Below, one piece after another: positions 9,282-20,464 of a DNA stretch of 64,000 nt. The notes beneath the pieces were generated by a model that was not told where the DNA came from, did not search any database, and saw only the letters and a list, made by a program, of their open reading frames with translations. This DNA comes from Dickeya fangzhongdai (GTDB lineage Bacteria; Pseudomonadota; Gammaproteobacteria; Enterobacterales; Enterobacteriaceae), in contig NZ_CP025003.1 of assembly GCF_002812485.1 (NCBI RefSeq), positions 744,001 to 808,000 of the forward strand, read 5' to 3'. Each line of letters starts with the position of its first letter. Position 1 is the first letter of the stretch. The position numbers were made by a program, and so were the translations under genes.

Positions 9282-11996
9282 ATGACAGATGTAACCCTAA
9301 AATCACTGGCCGCAGAGATCCAGACGCCGGTTGACCGCCTGATACAGCAGTTTGCTGATGCGGGAATCACCAAGTCTGCATCGGACTCTGTGACTCAGAA
9401 TGAAAAAGAAACACTGCTGGCGCACCTGAACCGCGACCGCGGCGGCGCGCCGGGAAAATTGACACTGCAGCGTAAAACACGTAGCACTTTAAATATCCCC
9501 AGCACCGGTGGTAAGAGTAAATCGGTGCAGATCGAAGTCCGCAAGAAGCGCACCTATGTAAAACGCGATCCTCACGACGAGCAGCAGGCTGCGGCTGAGG
9601 AAGAGCAGGCACGGCGTGAAGCGGAAGAACAGGCGCAACGCGCAGCCGAAGATCAAGCCAAACGCGAGGCCGAAGAAAAGGCCAAACGTGAGGAAGAAGA
9701 GAAGGCAAAGCGCGCTGTTGCTGAAGAGCAAGCCAAACGTGAGGCCGCTGAAAAAGCTAAGCGTGACGTAGCGGAAAAAGAGAAAGTGAGCAACCAACAA
9801 AACGATAGTATGACTAAACCAGCTCAGGCTGAGAAAGCGCGTCGCGAAGCGGAAGCGGCTGAGCTCAAGCGTAAGGCGGAAGAATCGGCTCGTCGTAAGG
9901 TCGAGGAAGAAGCTCGTCGTATCGCAGAAGAGGCTCGCCAGATGGCAGAAGAAAATGCCGGACGTTGGGAAAAAGAAGGCGATGAAACCGAAGACGCGGA
10001 TTACCACGTAACCACCTCCCATCACGCGCGTGAAGCGGAAGATGAGAATGATCGTCAGGTGGAAGGCGATCGTCGCGGTCGCGGTCGCGGCAGCAAGGTT
10101 ACCAAACAGAAAAAAGGCAGCCGTCTGTCTGAATCGAAGGCCGATCGCGAAGAAGCCCGTGCGGTGACTCGCGGCGGTAAAGGCAAGCGTAAGCCGAGTA
10201 CCCTGCAGCAGGGCTTCAATAAGCCTGTGCAGGCGGTCAACCGCGACGTGGTGATTGGCGAAACCATTACTGTGGCCGAGCTGGCGAACAAGATGGCCGT
10301 CAAAGGTTCTCAGGTCATCAAGGCCATGATGAAACTGGGCGCGATGGCCACCATCAACCAGGTTATCGATCAGGAAACCGCGCAGCTGGTAGCGGAAGAA
10401 ATGGGTCATAAAGTGATCCTGCGCCGTGAAAACGAGCTGGAAGAAGCGGTAATGAGCGACCGCGATACCGGTTTGTCCTCCGCCGAATCGCGCGCGCCGG
10501 TAGTGACCATCATGGGCCACGTTGACCACGGTAAGACCTCGTTGCTGGACTACATCCGCTCCACCAAGGTAGCGGCTGGCGAGGCTGGCGGTATTACCCA
10601 GCATATCGGTGCCTATCACGTTGAAACTGACAACGGCATGATTACCTTCCTGGATACGCCGGGGCACGCCGCGTTTACCGCCATGCGTGCGCGTGGCGCA
10701 CAGGCTACGGATATCGTGGTTCTGGTTGTGGCCGCTGATGACGGTGTGATGCCTCAGACCATCGAAGCTGTTCAGCATGCCAAGGCCGCCAAGGTACCGG
10801 TGGTGGTTGCCGTCAACAAAATCGACAAACCGGAAGCCGATCCGGATCGTGTCAAAAACGAACTGTCTCAGTACGGCATCATGCCGGAAGAGTGGGGCGG
10901 TGAATCGCAGTTTGTGCATGTATCCGCCAAAAGCGGCGAAGGCATCGATGAACTGCTGGAAGCTATTTTGCTGCAGGCCGAAGTTCTGGAACTGAAAGCC
11001 ATTCGCAGCGGTATGGCCAGCGGCGTGGTGATCGAATCCTTCCTGGACAAAGGTCGTGGCCCGGTTGCGAGCGTGTTGGTACGTGAAGGTACGCTGAACA
11101 AGGGCGACATCGTACTGTGTGGTTTCGAATATGGCCGCGTGCGTGCCATGCGTGACGAACTGGGTCGCGAAATCACCGAAGCGGGTCCGTCCATTCCGGT
11201 GGAAATCCTGGGTCTGTCCGGCGTACCGGCGGCCGGTGACGAAGCGACAGTGGTGCGTGACGAGAAGAAAGCTCGTGAAGTGGCGCTTTACCGTCAGGGT
11301 AAGTTCCGCGAAGTGAAGCTGGCGCGTCAGCAGAAGTCCAAGCTGGAAAACATGTTCGCCAACATGACCGAGGGCGAAGTTTCCGAGCTGAACATTGTGA
11401 TGAAAGCCGATGTTCAGGGGTCTGTGGAAGCGATTTCCGATTCGTTGCAGAAACTGTCCACCGACGAAGTCAAAGTCAAGATTGTGGGTTCCGGCGTGGG
11501 TGGGATCACCGAGACCGATGCCACCTTGGCCGCGGCCTCCAACGCGATCATCCTTGGCTTTAACGTGCGTGCGGATGCCTCTGCCCGTCGTATCGTCGAG
11601 GCGGAAGGCCTGGATCTGCGTTACTACTCCGTCATCTATGACCTGATCGACGAAGTGAAACAGGCGATGAGCGGTATGCTGGCGCCGGAGTACAAGCAGG
11701 AAATTATCGGCCTGGCGGAAGTGCGCGATGTGTTCAAGTCACCGAAGTTTGGCGCGATTGCCGGCTGTATGGTGACCGAAGGGGTGGTGAAACGTCACAA
11801 CCCAATCCGCGTGCTGCGTGACAACGTGGTTATCTTTGAAGGCGAGCTGGAATCCCTGCGCCGCTTCAAAGACGACGTCAACGAAGTCCGTAACGGTATG
11901 GAATGTGGTATCGGCGTGAAGAACTACAATGACGTTCGCACTGGCGACGTGATCGAAGTGTTTGAAACCATTGAGATCAAACGCACCATCGACTGA
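9282..11996 (+). CDS. infB: Translation initiation factor IF-2
   Basis: IF-2 is the GTPase that delivers fMet-tRNA to the 30S subunit. The 904-residue protein has an N-terminal IF2N domain, a long Glu/Ala/Arg/Lys coiled-coil region (about 100-235), a second IF2N domain (about 325-375), a G domain with [17 protein letters not shown] and NKID, then domains II, III and IV. Internal in-frame starts GTG 9786 (VSNQQ) and ATG 9810 match the starts of the shorter E. coli isoforms IF2-2 and IF2-3. It starts 25 bp after nusA with the site AGGAAAGG upstream. Confidence 0.97.
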   Translation: MTDVTLKSLAAEIQTPVDRLIQQFADAGITKSASDSVTQNEKETLLAHLNRDRGGAPGKLTLQRKTRSTLNIPSTGGKSKSVQIEVRKKRTYVKRDPHDEQQAAAEEEQARREAEEQAQRAAEDQAKREAEEKAKREEEEKAKRAVAEEQAKREAAEKAKRDVAEKEKVSNQQNDSMTKPAQAEKARREAEAAELKRKAEESARRKVEEEARRIAEEARQMAEENAGRWEKEGDETEDADYHVTTSHHAREAEDENDRQVEGDRRGRGRGSKVTKQKKGSRLSESKADREEARAVTRGGKGKRKPSTLQQGFNKPVQAVNRDVVIGETITVAELANKMAVKGSQVIKAMMKLGAMATINQVIDQETAQLVAEEMGHKVILRRENELEEAVMSDRDTGLSSAESRAPVVTIMGHVDHGKTSLLDYIRSTKVAAGEAGGITQHIGAYHVETDNGMITFLDTPGHAAFTAMRARGAQATDIVVLVVAADDGVMPQTIEAVQHAKAAKVPVVVAVNKIDKPEADPDRVKNELSQYGIMPEEWGGESQFVHVSAKSGEGIDELLEAILLQAEVLELKAIRSGMASGVVIESFLDKGRGPVASVLVREGTLNKGDIVLCGFEYGRVRAMRDELGREITEAGPSIPVEILGLSGVPAAGDEATVVRDEKKAREVALYRQGKFREVKLARQQKSKLENMFANMTEGEVSELNIVMKADVQGSVEAISDSLQKLSTDEVKVKIVGSGVGGITETDATLAAASNAIILGFNVRADASARRIVEAEGLDLRYYSVIYDLIDEVKQAMSGMLAPEYKQEIIGLAEVRDVFKSPKFGAIAGCMVTEGVVKRHNPIRVLRDNVVIFEGELESLRRFKDDVNEVRNGMECGIGVKNYNDVRTGDVIEVFETIEIKRTID

Positions 11997-12029
11997 TACG
12001 TGCAGTAACGTACCTGATGTTTTCATGCT

Positions 12030-12055
12030 GGGGGGCCGAGTGCCCCCCGATTTTT
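12030..12055 (+). terminator. Terminator-like hairpin between infB and rbfA
   Basis: GGGGGGC (12030-12036) pairs with GCCCCCC (12042-12048) and GATTTTT follows. As rbfA and truB lie immediately downstream, it probably reduces rather than stops transcription. Confidence 0.65.
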
Positions 12056-12070
12056 CTCTGAGGATTCATC

Positions 12071-12472
12071 ATGGCAAAAGAATTCAGCCGCACGCAGCGT
12101 GTGGCTCAGGAAATGCAAAAAGAAATCGCCATTATCATTCAGCGTGAAGTGAAAGATCCGCGTGTGGGCATGGCGACGGTATCCGGCGTGGAAGTGTCGC
12201 GCGATTTGGCTTACGCCAAAGTATTTGTGACCTTTCTGAATGACAACGAACCGGAGCAGGTCAAAGCCGGAGTGAAGGCGTTGCAGGATGCGTCCGGTTT
12301 TATCCGTATGTTGTTGGGCAAGGCCATGCGTCTGCGCGTAGTGCCGGAACTGACCTTCTCCTATGACAATTCCCTGGTGGAAGGGATGCGGATGTCCAAT
12401 CTGGTGACCAACGTGGTCAGACGTGATGCGGAACGTCGTACCCCTGCCGCAGATGATGAGCAGGAGGGGTAA
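12071..12472 (+). CDS. rbfA: 30S ribosome-binding factor RbfA
   Basis: RbfA is a KH-fold cold-shock protein that binds the 16S rRNA 5' helix during 30S maturation. The 133-residue product starts [20 protein letters not shown] and ends in an acidic tail. Its site is GAGGATTC, about 8 nt before the ATG. Its stop TAA overlaps the truB ATG by one base (TAATG), so the two are translationally coupled. Confidence 0.96.
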   Translation: MAKEFSRTQRVAQEMQKEIAIIIQREVKDPRVGMATVSGVEVSRDLAYAKVFVTFLNDNEPEQVKAGVKALQDASGFIRMLLGKAMRLRVVPELTFSYDNSLVEGMRMSNLVTNVVRRDAERRTPAADDEQEG

Positions 12473-13428
12473 TGTCGCGTCCTCGTCGCCGCGGCCGGGA
12501 TATCCACGGCGTTTTGCTGCTGGATAAACCGCAAGGAGCATCGTCCAACGATGTGCTGCAGAAGGTAAAACGCCTCTTTAATGCCAATAAAGCCGGGCAT
12601 ACCGGCGCGCTGGACCCGCTGGCAACCGGCATGTTGCCGATATGTCTGGGTGAGGCGACCAAGTTTTCCCAGTACCTGCTGGATGCCGATAAACGCTACC
12701 GAGTGATAGCTCGTCTGGGGCAGCGTACGGATACTTCGGATGCCGACGGCAATGTGATTCAGGAGCGCCCGGTAGCCTTTACCCATGATCTGCTGATGCC
12801 GGCGCTGGACAGCTTTCGCGGCGATACCCAACAGGTGCCGTCGATGTATTCCGCGCTGAAATATCAGGGTCGCCCGCTGTACGAATATGCGCGTCAGGGG
12901 CTGACCGTGCCGCGTGAAGCGCGTGATATCACGGTGTATGAGTTGCAGTTTATCCGCTGGGAAGGGGATGAGCTGGAACTGGAAATCCATTGTTCCAAGG
13001 GAACTTACATCCGCACCATCATTGATGATCTGGGCGAGAAGCTGGGGTGTGGCGCCCATGTGATTTACCTGCGCCGGTTGCAGGTGGCGACTTATCCGAT
13101 CGAGCGGATGGTGACTCTGGAGCAGTTGCAGGCGTTGCGTGAACAGGCGGAAGCGCAGGAGCAGCCGATCGGCGAATTGCTGGATGTGCTGCTGTTGCCG
13201 ATGGATACCGCTGTGCAGGCGTTTCCGGAAGTTAATCTGTCGCCGGTGGTGGCGGGTTATCTCAAGCTGGGGCAAGCGGTGCGTGCTGCCGCTACGCCGG
13301 CTAACGGTATGGTGCGCATTACCGAGGGTGACGCGCGCCGGTTTATCGGTATGGGGGAAATCGATGACGAAGGTCGGGTCGCGCCGCGTCGTCTGGTAGT
13401 AGAAAACCCTGTGCCGACGGATGCCTGA
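12472..13428 (+). CDS. truB: tRNA pseudouridine-55 synthase
   Basis: TruB makes pseudouridine 55 in the T loop of tRNAs. The 318-residue protein carries the catalytic motif [12 protein letters not shown] with the nucleophilic Asp at about 48, the [16 protein letters not shown] segment, and a C-terminal PUA-like domain (about 250-315). It starts within the rbfA stop codon and uses GGAGGGG as its ribosome-binding site. Confidence 0.96.
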   Translation: MSRPRRRGRDIHGVLLLDKPQGASSNDVLQKVKRLFNANKAGHTGALDPLATGMLPICLGEATKFSQYLLDADKRYRVIARLGQRTDTSDADGNVIQERPVAFTHDLLMPALDSFRGDTQQVPSMYSALKYQGRPLYEYARQGLTVPREARDITVYELQFIRWEGDELELEIHCSKGTYIRTIIDDLGEKLGCGAHVIYLRRLQVATYPIERMVTLEQLQALREQAEAQEQPIGELLDVLLLPMDTAVQAFPEVNLSPVVAGYLKLGQAVRAAATPANGMVRITEGDARRFIGMGEIDDEGRVAPRRLVVENPVPTDA

Positions 13429-13433
13429 GCGCC

Positions 13434-13462
13434 TTGCGATTAGATCGCGCTGAGAGTAAAAT
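13434..13462 (+). promoter_or_regulatory. rpsO promoter
   Basis: TTGCGA (13434-13439), a 17-bp spacer and TAAAAT (13457-13462) are followed by a GC-rich discriminator (GACGCGG), as in stringently controlled ribosomal genes. The resulting leader of about 65 nt is where S15 autoregulates translation in E. coli; that pseudoknot was not drawn in detail here. Confidence 0.65.
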
Positions 13463-13532
13463 GACGCGGCTTAAATCCTGGGCGGCTGAATTAGAGATCG
13501 GCGCCTGTTCTATCTATAATATTTTGGAGTAA

Positions 13533-13805
<273 letters not shown>

Positions 13806-13822
13806 TTCGACGAGTTTCAGGA

Positions 13823-13852
13823 GAAAGGGGCCTCTTTGGGCCCCTTTCTTCT
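13823..13852 (+). terminator. rpsO attenuator/terminator
   Basis: GAAAGGGGCC (13823-13832) pairs with GGCCCCTTTC (13839-13848) around a 6-nt loop, then TTC. It matches the position of the E. coli rpsO terminator, which lets part of the transcripts enter pnp. Confidence 0.8.
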
Positions 13853-14005
13853 AGGAAGTGCCAGCAAAACAGAGTAATGTATTGCTGTTGTGAATATGAT
13901 CCGTTATTACAGCGATTCGCGCGGCTAATGAGAGGCTTTATCTGTGGCGTCGGATGAGGACTGTCATTAGTCGCGAGGATGTAATGAGCGGGTCGGGTAT
14001 TAACT

Positions 14006-14035
14006 GGTGTGCCGTATCAGGGATATGGCGCGCGC
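14006..14035 (+). promoter_or_regulatory. pnp leader hairpin, candidate RNase III and autoregulation site
   Basis: An imperfect hairpin (GTGTGCCGTATC with GATATGGCGCGC) ends 20 nt before the pnp start. E. coli pnp mRNA is cleaved by RNase III in such a leader stem and then destabilised by PNPase itself. The structure is seen; the function is inferred from E. coli. Confidence 0.4.
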
Positions 14036-14055
14036 CTCTGGTAAAGGACAGTATT

Positions 14056-16176
14056 TTGCTTAATCCGATCGTTCGTAAATTCCAGTACGGTCAGCATACC
14101 GTGACACTGGAAACCGGCATGATGGCTCGTCAGGCAACTGCCGCCGTGATGGTCAGCATGGATGACACCGCGGTATTCGTGACCGTGGTAGGTGCCAAAC
14201 AGGCCAAACCGGGTCAGGACTTTTTCCCGCTGACCGTTAACTATCAGGAGCGTACCTACGCTGCTGGCCGCATCCCCGGTGGTTTCTTCCGTCGCGAAGG
14301 CCGTCCGAGCGAAGGCGAAACTCTGATTTCCCGTCTGATCGACCGTCCGATTCGTCCGCTGTTCCCGGATGGTTTCGTTAATGAAGTGCAGGTTATCGCC
14401 ACCGTAGTTTCCGTTAATCCGCAGGTTAACCCGGATATCGTCGCCATGATCGGTGCTTCCGCTGCGCTGAGTCTGTCCGGCATTCCGTTCAACGGCCCGA
14501 TTGGCGCGGCTCGCGTTGGTTACATCAACGACCAGTATGTGCTGAACCCGACTACCGAAGAACTGAAAACCAGCCGTCTGGATCTGGTGGTTGCCGGTAC
14601 CGAAGGCGCGGTGCTGATGGTTGAATCCGAAGCGGATCTGCTGAGCGAAGATCAGATGCTGGGCGCGGTAGTGTTCGGTCACGATCAGCAGCAGATTGTT
14701 ATCGAAAACATCAAGTCGCTGACGGCGGAAGCCGGCAAGCCGAAGTGGAACTGGCAGGCGCCGGAAGTTAATGTCGAACTGCACAACCGTGTGCAGGCGC
14801 TGTCTGAAGTCCGTCTGGGCGATGCCTATCGCATCACCGAAAAACAGGAGCGTTACGCTCAGGTTGATACCATCAAATCCGACGTGGTTGCGGCGTTGCT
14901 GGCGGAAGATGACACGCTGGACGAGAATGAACTGCGCGATATTCTCGGCAGCATCGAGAAGAATGTGGTGCGTAGCCGTGTCCTGAGCGGCGAACCGCGT
15001 ATCGACGGTCGTGAAAAAGACATGATACGTGGTCTGGACGTTCGTACCGGCGTACTGCCGCGTACTCACGGTTCCGCTTTGTTCACCCGTGGTGAAACTC
15101 AGGCGCTGGTGACCGCGACGCTGGGTACCGAGCGCGACGCGCAGATTATTGACGAATTGACCGGCGAACGTACCGATCGTTTCCTGCTGCACTACAACTT
15201 CCCGCCGTACTCCGTGGGCGAAACCGGTATGGTCGGTTCGCCGAAACGCCGCGAAATCGGCCACGGTCGTCTGGCTAAACGTGGTGTGCTGGCTGTGATG
15301 CCGAAACCGGAAGCCTTCCCGTACACCGTACGTGTGGTATCCGAAATCACTGAGTCCAACGGTTCTTCTTCTATGGCGTCCGTATGCGGCGCGTCGCTGG
15401 CGCTGATGGATGCCGGTGTGCCGATCAAGGCTGCCGTTGCCGGTATCGCGATGGGTCTGGTGAAGGAAGGCGACAACTTCGTGGTTCTGTCTGACATTCT
15501 GGGTGACGAAGACCACCTGGGCGACATGGACTTCAAAGTAGCTGGTAGCCGTGAAGGCGTGACCGCGCTGCAGATGGACATCAAAATCGAAGGTATCACC
15601 CGCGAAATCATGCAGGTGGCGCTGAATCAGGCCAAGGGTGCGCGTCTGCACATTCTGGGCGTGATGGAACAGGCGATTAGCTCGCCGCGTGGCGATATCT
15701 CCGAATTCGCACCGCGTATTCACACCATCAAGATCAGCACCGACAAGATCAAAGATGTGATTGGTAAAGGTGGTTCGGTGATCCGTGCGTTGACCGAAGA
15801 AACCGGTACTACCATCGAGATCGAAGATGACGGCACGGTGAAAATCGCATCGACCGACGGCGAAAAAGCGAAACATGCCATTCGTCGTATCGAAGAGATC
15901 ACGGCTGAAATCGAAGTGGGCCGTATCTATCAGGGCAAAGTGACCCGTATCGTTGACTTTGGCGCCTTTGTAGCCATCGGCGGCGGTAAAGAAGGTCTGG
16001 TACATATTTCTCAGATCGCCGACAAGCGCGTTGAGAAAGTGACCGACTATCTGCAGATGGGCCAGGAAGTGCCGGTTAAGGTACTGGAAGTGGACCGTCA
16101 GGGTCGTATCCGTTTGAGCATAAAAGAAGCAAATGCTCAATCTCAGGAAACTGTTCCGGTTTCCGAGGAAGAATAA
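14056..16176 (+). CDS. pnp: Polynucleotide phosphorylase
   Basis: PNPase is the phosphorolytic 3'-5' exoribonuclease and degradosome component. The start is TTG 14056 ([10 protein letters not shown]), as in E. coli: AAGGA at 14044-14048 gives a 7-nt spacing, and the in-frame ATG codons upstream lie in the leader. The 706-residue product has two RNase PH domains (about 1-140 and 310-545), a helical linker, a KH domain with IGKGGSVIR and an S1 domain (about 620-690). The tail is short ([11 protein letters not shown]). Confidence 0.96.
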   Translation: MLNPIVRKFQYGQHTVTLETGMMARQATAAVMVSMDDTAVFVTVVGAKQAKPGQDFFPLTVNYQERTYAAGRIPGGFFRREGRPSEGETLISRLIDRPIRPLFPDGFVNEVQVIATVVSVNPQVNPDIVAMIGASAALSLSGIPFNGPIGAARVGYINDQYVLNPTTEELKTSRLDLVVAGTEGAVLMVESEADLLSEDQMLGAVVFGHDQQQIVIENIKSLTAEAGKPKWNWQAPEVNVELHNRVQALSEVRLGDAYRITEKQERYAQVDTIKSDVVAALLAEDDTLDENELRDILGSIEKNVVRSRVLSGEPRIDGREKDMIRGLDVRTGVLPRTHGSALFTRGETQALVTATLGTERDAQIIDELTGERTDRFLLHYNFPPYSVGETGMVGSPKRREIGHGRLAKRGVLAVMPKPEAFPYTVRVVSEITESNGSSSMASVCGASLALMDAGVPIKAAVAGIAMGLVKEGDNFVVLSDILGDEDHLGDMDFKVAGSREGVTALQMDIKIEGITREIMQVALNQAKGARLHILGVMEQAISSPRGDISEFAPRIHTIKISTDKIKDVIGKGGSVIRALTEETGTTIEIEDDGTVKIASTDGEKAKHAIRRIEEITAEIEVGRIYQGKVTRIVDFGAFVAIGGGKEGLVHISQIADKRVEKVTDYLQMGQEVPVKVLEVDRQGRIRLSIKEANAQSQETVPVSEEE

Positions 16177-16193
16177 TAGCGGATAATCGATTG

Positions 16194-16230
16194 GCAGCTC
16201 CTTACGATGTGAAGGAGCTGCGTGTATTAT
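16194..16230 (+). terminator. Hairpin after pnp
   Basis: GCAGCTCCTT (16194-16203) pairs perfectly with AAGGAGCTGC (16212-16221) around an 8-nt loop. The following GTGTATTAT is only weakly T-rich, so it could be a 3'-protecting stem or a weak terminator. Confidence 0.55.
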
Positions 16231-16303
16231 AAGGAACGGATATCCTTATGCTGAGCAGTCGGGGACAGGATGTTCATCCAATGTTTGTCTTCGGGAGTGG
16301 GAA

Positions 16304-17188
16304 ATGAAGCCTTTCTTGCGCTGGTGTTATGTTGCGACAGCAATTATGCTGGCAGGATGCAGCAACACGGATTGGCGCAAAGATGCATTGCTGGCGGTAC
16401 CGTTGCAGCCAACGCTGCAGCAGGAAGTCATCCTGGCGCGCATGGAGCAGATCCTGGCGAGCCGGGCAATTACTCCCGATGAACGAGCACAGCTGTTATA
16501 TGAGCGCGGAGTGCTGTATGATAGCCTCGGGTTACGGGCGTTGGCGCGAAATGATTTTTCACAAGCGCTTTCCATCCGTCCCGATATGCCGGAAGTATTT
16601 AACTATCTCGGCATTTACTTGACGCAGGCAGGCAATTTTGATGCTGCCTATGAAGCGTTTGATTCTGTATTAGAGCTTGATCCAACTTACAATTATGCGC
16701 GTTTGAATCGGGGCATCGCTTTGTACTACGGCGGTCGCTACCTGTTGGCGCAGGATGATCTGCTAGCGTTTTATCGCGACGATCCTAATGATCCTTTCCG
16801 TTCCCTGTGGCTTTACCTGGTGGAGAGAGAAATCAATCCCGAGAAGGCCAAATCAGCGTTGAAAGAACGCTACGAAGGGGCAAAGAAAGGTGTGTGGGGA
16901 TGGACGATTGTCGAATTCTACCTGGGCGACATCAACGAAAAAGTGTTGATGCAGCGTGTGCAGGAAGAAGCTAAGGATAACACTTCGCTCGCCGAGCATC
17001 TCAGTGAAACTGACTTCTATTTAGGTAAGCACTACCTAAGTCTGGGGGACAAGAACACCGCCGAGGCGTTGTTCAAGCTGACGGTTGCTAACAATGTTCA
17101 CAACTTTGTTGAGCACCGCTATGCATTGTTGGAATTGGCGCAGTTAGGCCAAGAGCAAGACGACCTATCAGGATCGGACCAGCAATAG
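16304..17188 (+). CDS. nlpI: Lipoprotein NlpI
   Basis: NlpI is an outer-membrane lipoprotein with TPR repeats that recruits the protease Prc and peptidoglycan hydrolases such as MepS. The 294-residue precursor has a short signal peptide ending in the lipobox LAGC (Cys at about 19). TPR-like repeats occupy about 60-165 ([34 protein letters not shown]). GGGAGTGGG precedes the ATG. It lies between pnp and deaD as in E. coli. Confidence 0.96.
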   Translation: MKPFLRWCYVATAIMLAGCSNTDWRKDALLAVPLQPTLQQEVILARMEQILASRAITPDERAQLLYERGVLYDSLGLRALARNDFSQALSIRPDMPEVFNYLGIYLTQAGNFDAAYEAFDSVLELDPTYNYARLNRGIALYYGGRYLLAQDDLLAFYRDDPNDPFRSLWLYLVEREINPEKAKSALKERYEGAKKGVWGWTIVEFYLGDINEKVLMQRVQEEAKDNTSLAEHLSETDFYLGKHYLSLGDKNTAEALFKLTVANNVHNFVEHRYALLELAQLGQEQDDLSGSDQQ

Positions 17189-17230
17189 CTGACGAACACC
17201 TTTCAGCCTGAAATCATGACGATTTCTTCA

Positions 17231-17256
17231 TCGCCTTAACGGGCGAGGCTTTTTTG
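17231..17256 (+). terminator. Terminator after nlpI
   Basis: TCGCC (17231-17235) pairs with GGCGA (17242-17246), or GCC with GGC, followed by a run of six T at 17250-17255. Confidence 0.6.
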
Positions 17257-17296
17257 TTCGCTTTTTAATCCAATTTGAGCCGGTTCACACTTTTCA

Positions 17297-17356
17297 ATGA
17301 AAATGATTGAGTATTTTCTCGACAAGTTATGTAGACTGGCCGCCATTTTGAAGTGA
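17297..17356 (+). CDS. yrbN: Small leader ORF upstream of deaD, YrbN-like
   Basis: ATG 17297 opens a 19-codon ORF, MKMIEYFLDKLCRLAAILK, ending 12 nt before the deaD ATG. The stop TGA lies within the deaD ribosome-binding region (TGAGG), an arrangement suited to translational coupling. E. coli has a small protein, YrbN, at this exact place with a similar DLCRLAAI core; the assignment is from memory of that peptide and from position. Its own ribosome-binding site is poor. The function is unknown; a regulatory leader role is a guess. Confidence 0.5.
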   Translation: MKMIEYFLDKLCRLAAILK

Positions 17357-17368
17357 GGCAAAGTTTAC

Positions 17369-19249
17369 ATGGCAGAGTTTGAAACCTCTTTTGCTAGTCT
17401 GGGGCTGTCCGCTCCGATTCTGAATGCACTGTCTGAGATGGGGTACGAAAAGCCGTCCCCGATTCAGGCGGAATGTATTCCTCATCTGCTCAACGGGCGC
17501 GACGTACTGGGTATGGCGCAGACCGGGAGCGGCAAGACCGCGGCATTTTCCCTGCCGCTGCTGAACAATATCAAGGCTGACCTGAAAGCGCCGCAGTTGC
17601 TGGTGCTGGCGCCGACTCGTGAGTTGGCGGTGCAGGTTGCTGAAGCCTGTAACGAATTTTCTAAACATATGCAGGGCGTCAACGTGGTTGCTCTGTATGG
17701 CGGCCAGCGTTATGACGTGCAGTTGCGCGCGCTGCGTCAGGGACCGCAGATTGTCGTCGGTACCCCGGGGCGTCTGCTGGACCACCTGAAACGCGGTACG
17801 CTGGATCTGTCCAACCTGAGCGGTCTGGTGCTGGACGAAGCTGACGAAATGCTGCGCATGGGCTTCATCGAAGATGTGGAAAACATCATGGCGCAGATCC
17901 CGGCTGAACATCAGACGGCGCTGTTCTCCGCCACCATGCCGGAAGCGATTCGTCGTATCACCCGCCGTTTCATGAACGATCCGCAGGAAGTCCGCATTCA
18001 GTCCAGCGTGACCACTCGTCCGGATATCAGCCAGAGCTACTGGACGGTATACGGCATGCGTAAAAATGAAGCGCTGATCCGTTTCCTGGAAGCGGAAGAT
18101 TTTGATGCGGCGATCATTTTCGTGCGCACCAAGAACGCCACGCTGGAAGTGGCCGAAGCGCTGGAGCGCAGCGGTTACAACAGCGCTGCGCTGAACGGCG
18201 ACATGAATCAGGCGCTGCGTGAACAAACGCTGGAGCGCCTGAAAGACGGTCGTCTGGATATCCTGATCGCGACCGACGTTGCCGCGCGTGGTCTGGATGT
18301 TGATCGTATCAGCCTGGTAGTGAACTACGACATCCCGATGGATTCCGAGTCCTACGTACACCGTATCGGCCGTACCGGTCGTGCTGGCCGTGCCGGACGC
18401 GCGCTGCTGTTCGTGGAAAACCGCGAACGCCGCCTGCTGCGCAACATTGAGCGCACCATGAAGCTGACGATTCCGGAAGTGGATCTGCCGAACGCCGAAC
18501 TGCTGGGTCAGCGCCGTCTGGCGCAGTTTGCCGCTAAAGTACAGCAGCAACTGGAAAGCAGCGATCTGGACATGTACCGTGCGCTGCTCAGCAAGCTGCA
18601 ACCGCAGGAAGAGCTGGACATCGAAACGCTGGCAGCCGCGCTGCTGAAGATGGCGCAGGGCGAACGTCCGCTGATTCTGCCGCCGGATCCGGTGGTTGAG
18701 CGTCGTCCGCGCCGTGAATTCCGCGAACGCGACGAGCGCTTCGAACGTCGTGGCGACCGTAACGATCGTGGCCCGCGTGGCGAGGATCGTCCGGCTCGTC
18801 GTGAGCGTCGTGACGTCGGCGAAATGGATCTGTATCGGATCGAAGTGGGTCGCGACGACGGCGTGGAAGTGCGTCATATCGTGGGCGCGATTGCTAACGA
18901 AGGCGACATCAGCAGCCGTTACATCGGCAACATCAAACTGTTTGCCTCGCACTCCACCATTGAGCTGCCGAAAGGCATGCCGGGCGATCTGCTGTCGCAC
19001 TTCACTCGTACGCGTATTCTGAACAAGCCGATGAATATGCAACTGATGGGCGATGCTCAGCCGCATGAACGCCGTGAGCGTCGTGAAGGCGGCGAGCGCG
19101 GCGATCGTGGTGGTCGTAGCTTTGGCGAGCGCGCCGGTGCCGGCAATGGCCGCGGTCGTCCGTTCAATGGCGAACGTCGTGAAGGCGGCGAACGTCGTGG
19201 CGGCAGCCGTGACGGTCAGCGTGCGCCGCGTCGTTTCAGCAATGCCTGA
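17369..19249 (+). CDS. deaD: Cold-shock DEAD-box RNA helicase DeaD (CsdA)
   Basis: DeaD unwinds RNA in 50S biogenesis and in cold-adapted mRNA decay. The 626-residue protein has the Q motif (GYEKPSPIQ), [23 protein letters not shown] and [11 protein letters not shown], then a DbpA-type RNA-binding domain (about 488-560, [20 protein letters not shown]) and an Arg/Gly/Glu-rich C-terminal tail. GAGG at 17355-17358 is about 10 nt from the ATG. The RGG-like tail is longer than the core requires, as in other enterobacteria. Confidence 0.97.
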   Translation: MAEFETSFASLGLSAPILNALSEMGYEKPSPIQAECIPHLLNGRDVLGMAQTGSGKTAAFSLPLLNNIKADLKAPQLLVLAPTRELAVQVAEACNEFSKHMQGVNVVALYGGQRYDVQLRALRQGPQIVVGTPGRLLDHLKRGTLDLSNLSGLVLDEADEMLRMGFIEDVENIMAQIPAEHQTALFSATMPEAIRRITRRFMNDPQEVRIQSSVTTRPDISQSYWTVYGMRKNEALIRFLEAEDFDAAIIFVRTKNATLEVAEALERSGYNSAALNGDMNQALREQTLERLKDGRLDILIATDVAARGLDVDRISLVVNYDIPMDSESYVHRIGRTGRAGRAGRALLFVENRERRLLRNIERTMKLTIPEVDLPNAELLGQRRLAQFAAKVQQQLESSDLDMYRALLSKLQPQEELDIETLAAALLKMAQGERPLILPPDPVVERRPRREFRERDERFERRGDRNDRGPRGEDRPARRERRDVGEMDLYRIEVGRDDGVEVRHIVGAIANEGDISSRYIGNIKLFASHSTIELPKGMPGDLLSHFTRTRILNKPMNMQLMGDAQPHERRERREGGERGDRGGRSFGERAGAGNGRGRPFNGERREGGERRGGSRDGQRAPRRFSNA

Positions 19250-19270
19250 TAACGTCTGACGTTGATATGA

Positions 19271-19297
19271 AAAACCAGCCCTCGGGCTGGTTTTTTT
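19271..19297. terminator. Terminator between deaD and yhbW
   Basis: AACCAGCC-CTCG-GGCTGGTT with flanking A and T runs (seven T on the right) lies between two convergent genes and can act in both directions. Confidence 0.85.
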
Positions 19298-19328
19298 ATG
19301 TCACGATTTTTATGTGATGGTTTTTAGA

Positions 19329-20348
19329 TCACTGAATGCGCGGTTCCCGCACGATTTCCGCTTGCAGCTGTGCCACCAGTTCAAATGAACGCAGCCGCGC
19401 CTGATGGTCGAATATCTGGCCGTTAATCATCAGCTCGTCCGCCTGGGTTTCCCGCAACAGGGTTTGCAGGCCGTGACGCACTTTGGCCGGATCGCCCACC
19501 ACCGCCAGTCGTAAAGTCTGTTCTACCGCAAACTGTTCCGCGGCGGACCAGTGCGCCTCCATCGACGTTACCGGCGCAGGCAACGGTCCCGGCGTGCCGC
19601 GTCGCAGGTTGATAAACTGCTGCTGCAACGAGGTGAACAGAAAACGGGCGTCCCGCTCGCTGTCGGCGGCGACCACGTTGACGCACACCATGGCATACGG
19701 TTTTTCAAGCTGGGCGGATGGCTGAAAGTTATCCCGATAGCGCTGCAATGCCTGCAGGAGCATGTCCGGCGCGAAATGGGCGGCGAAGGCAAACGGCAAT
19801 CCCATCGATGCAGCCAACTGTGCGCTGTACAGGCTGGATCCAAGCAACCAGATCGGGACGTTCAGCCCCTGTCCCGGCACCGCCTGCACGGCCTGTCCCG
19901 GCTGAGCAGGGGCGAAGTAGCGCTGAAGTTCCTGCACATCACGGGGAAAATCGTCAATATCGGCGTTCAGATGGCGGCGCAACGCCTGCATAGTACGTTG
20001 GTCGGTGCCCGGCGCGCGTCCCAGACCCAGTTCAATCCGACCGGGATAGAGTGATTCGAGCGTGCCGAATTGTTCGGCAATCACCAGCGGAGCATGGTTT
20101 GGCAGCATGACGCCGCCGGAACCGAGCTTGATACGTTGCGTACCGCCGGCAATGTAACCGATCAGCACCGACGTGGCCGCGCTGGCGATACCGGTCATGT
20201 TGTGATGTTCCGCCAGCCAGTAGCGTTGATATCCCCATTTTTCCGCGTGCTGCGCCAGACTCAGAGAATGGTGGAACGCATCGCGGGCTGTGTTGCCTTG
20301 CGGGATAGGGGCCAGATCGAGCAGCGAGAAAGGAACGGTAGCTGTCAT
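19329..20348 (-). CDS. yhbW: Luciferase-like monooxygenase family protein YhbW
   Basis: A 339-residue protein of the flavin-dependent luciferase-like (LLM) superfamily. Seen features: an N-terminal [13 protein letters not shown] strand, WLAEHHN (about residues 43-49), [41 protein letters not shown] (positions about 75-115), typical of this clade. It likely uses FMN/FMNH2 as cofactor; the substrate is unknown. It is convergent to deaD and upstream of ubiV in the same direction with a 116-bp gap. Confidence 0.88.
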   Translation of the reverse strand: MTATVPFSLLDLAPIPQGNTARDAFHHSLSLAQHAEKWGYQRYWLAEHHNMTGIASAATSVLIGYIAGGTQRIKLGSGGVMLPNHAPLVIAEQFGTLESLYPGRIELGLGRAPGTDQRTMQALRRHLNADIDDFPRDVQELQRYFAPAQPGQAVQAVPGQGLNVPIWLLGSSLYSAQLAASMGLPFAFAAHFAPDMLLQALQRYRDNFQPSAQLEKPYAMVCVNVVAADSERDARFLFTSLQQQFINLRRGTPGPLPAPVTSMEAHWSAAEQFAVEQTLRLAVVGDPAKVRHGLQTLLRETQADELMINGQIFDHQARLRSFELVAQLQAEIVREPRIQ

Positions 20349-20434
20349 AAGCGTGACTCATCGGGTTGAGGGGCTGACGGTGCCAGCCCAAATAAACACA
20401 AATGAGATGTTACGCGATCTTAACAATTTGCAAC

Positions 20435-20456
20435 GGACGATGCGTGCGCATCGTCC
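20435..20456 (-). terminator. Hairpin downstream of ubiV
   Basis: GGACGATGCG (20435-20444) and CGCATCGTCC (20447-20456) form a perfect 10-bp stem just beyond the ubiV stop. No strong T run follows on the minus strand, so termination here is only probable. Confidence 0.45.
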
Positions 20457-20464
20457 CGACTGAT

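Noticed and set aside
13860-14055. SraG-like antisense small RNA in the rpsO-pnp gap
   Set aside because: The position is right for E. coli SraG, but no promoter-terminator pair on the minus strand could be identified by eye.
14017-16140. Long open frame antisense to pnp (707 codons)
   Set aside because: Same composition bias; the sense strand encodes an intact PNPase.
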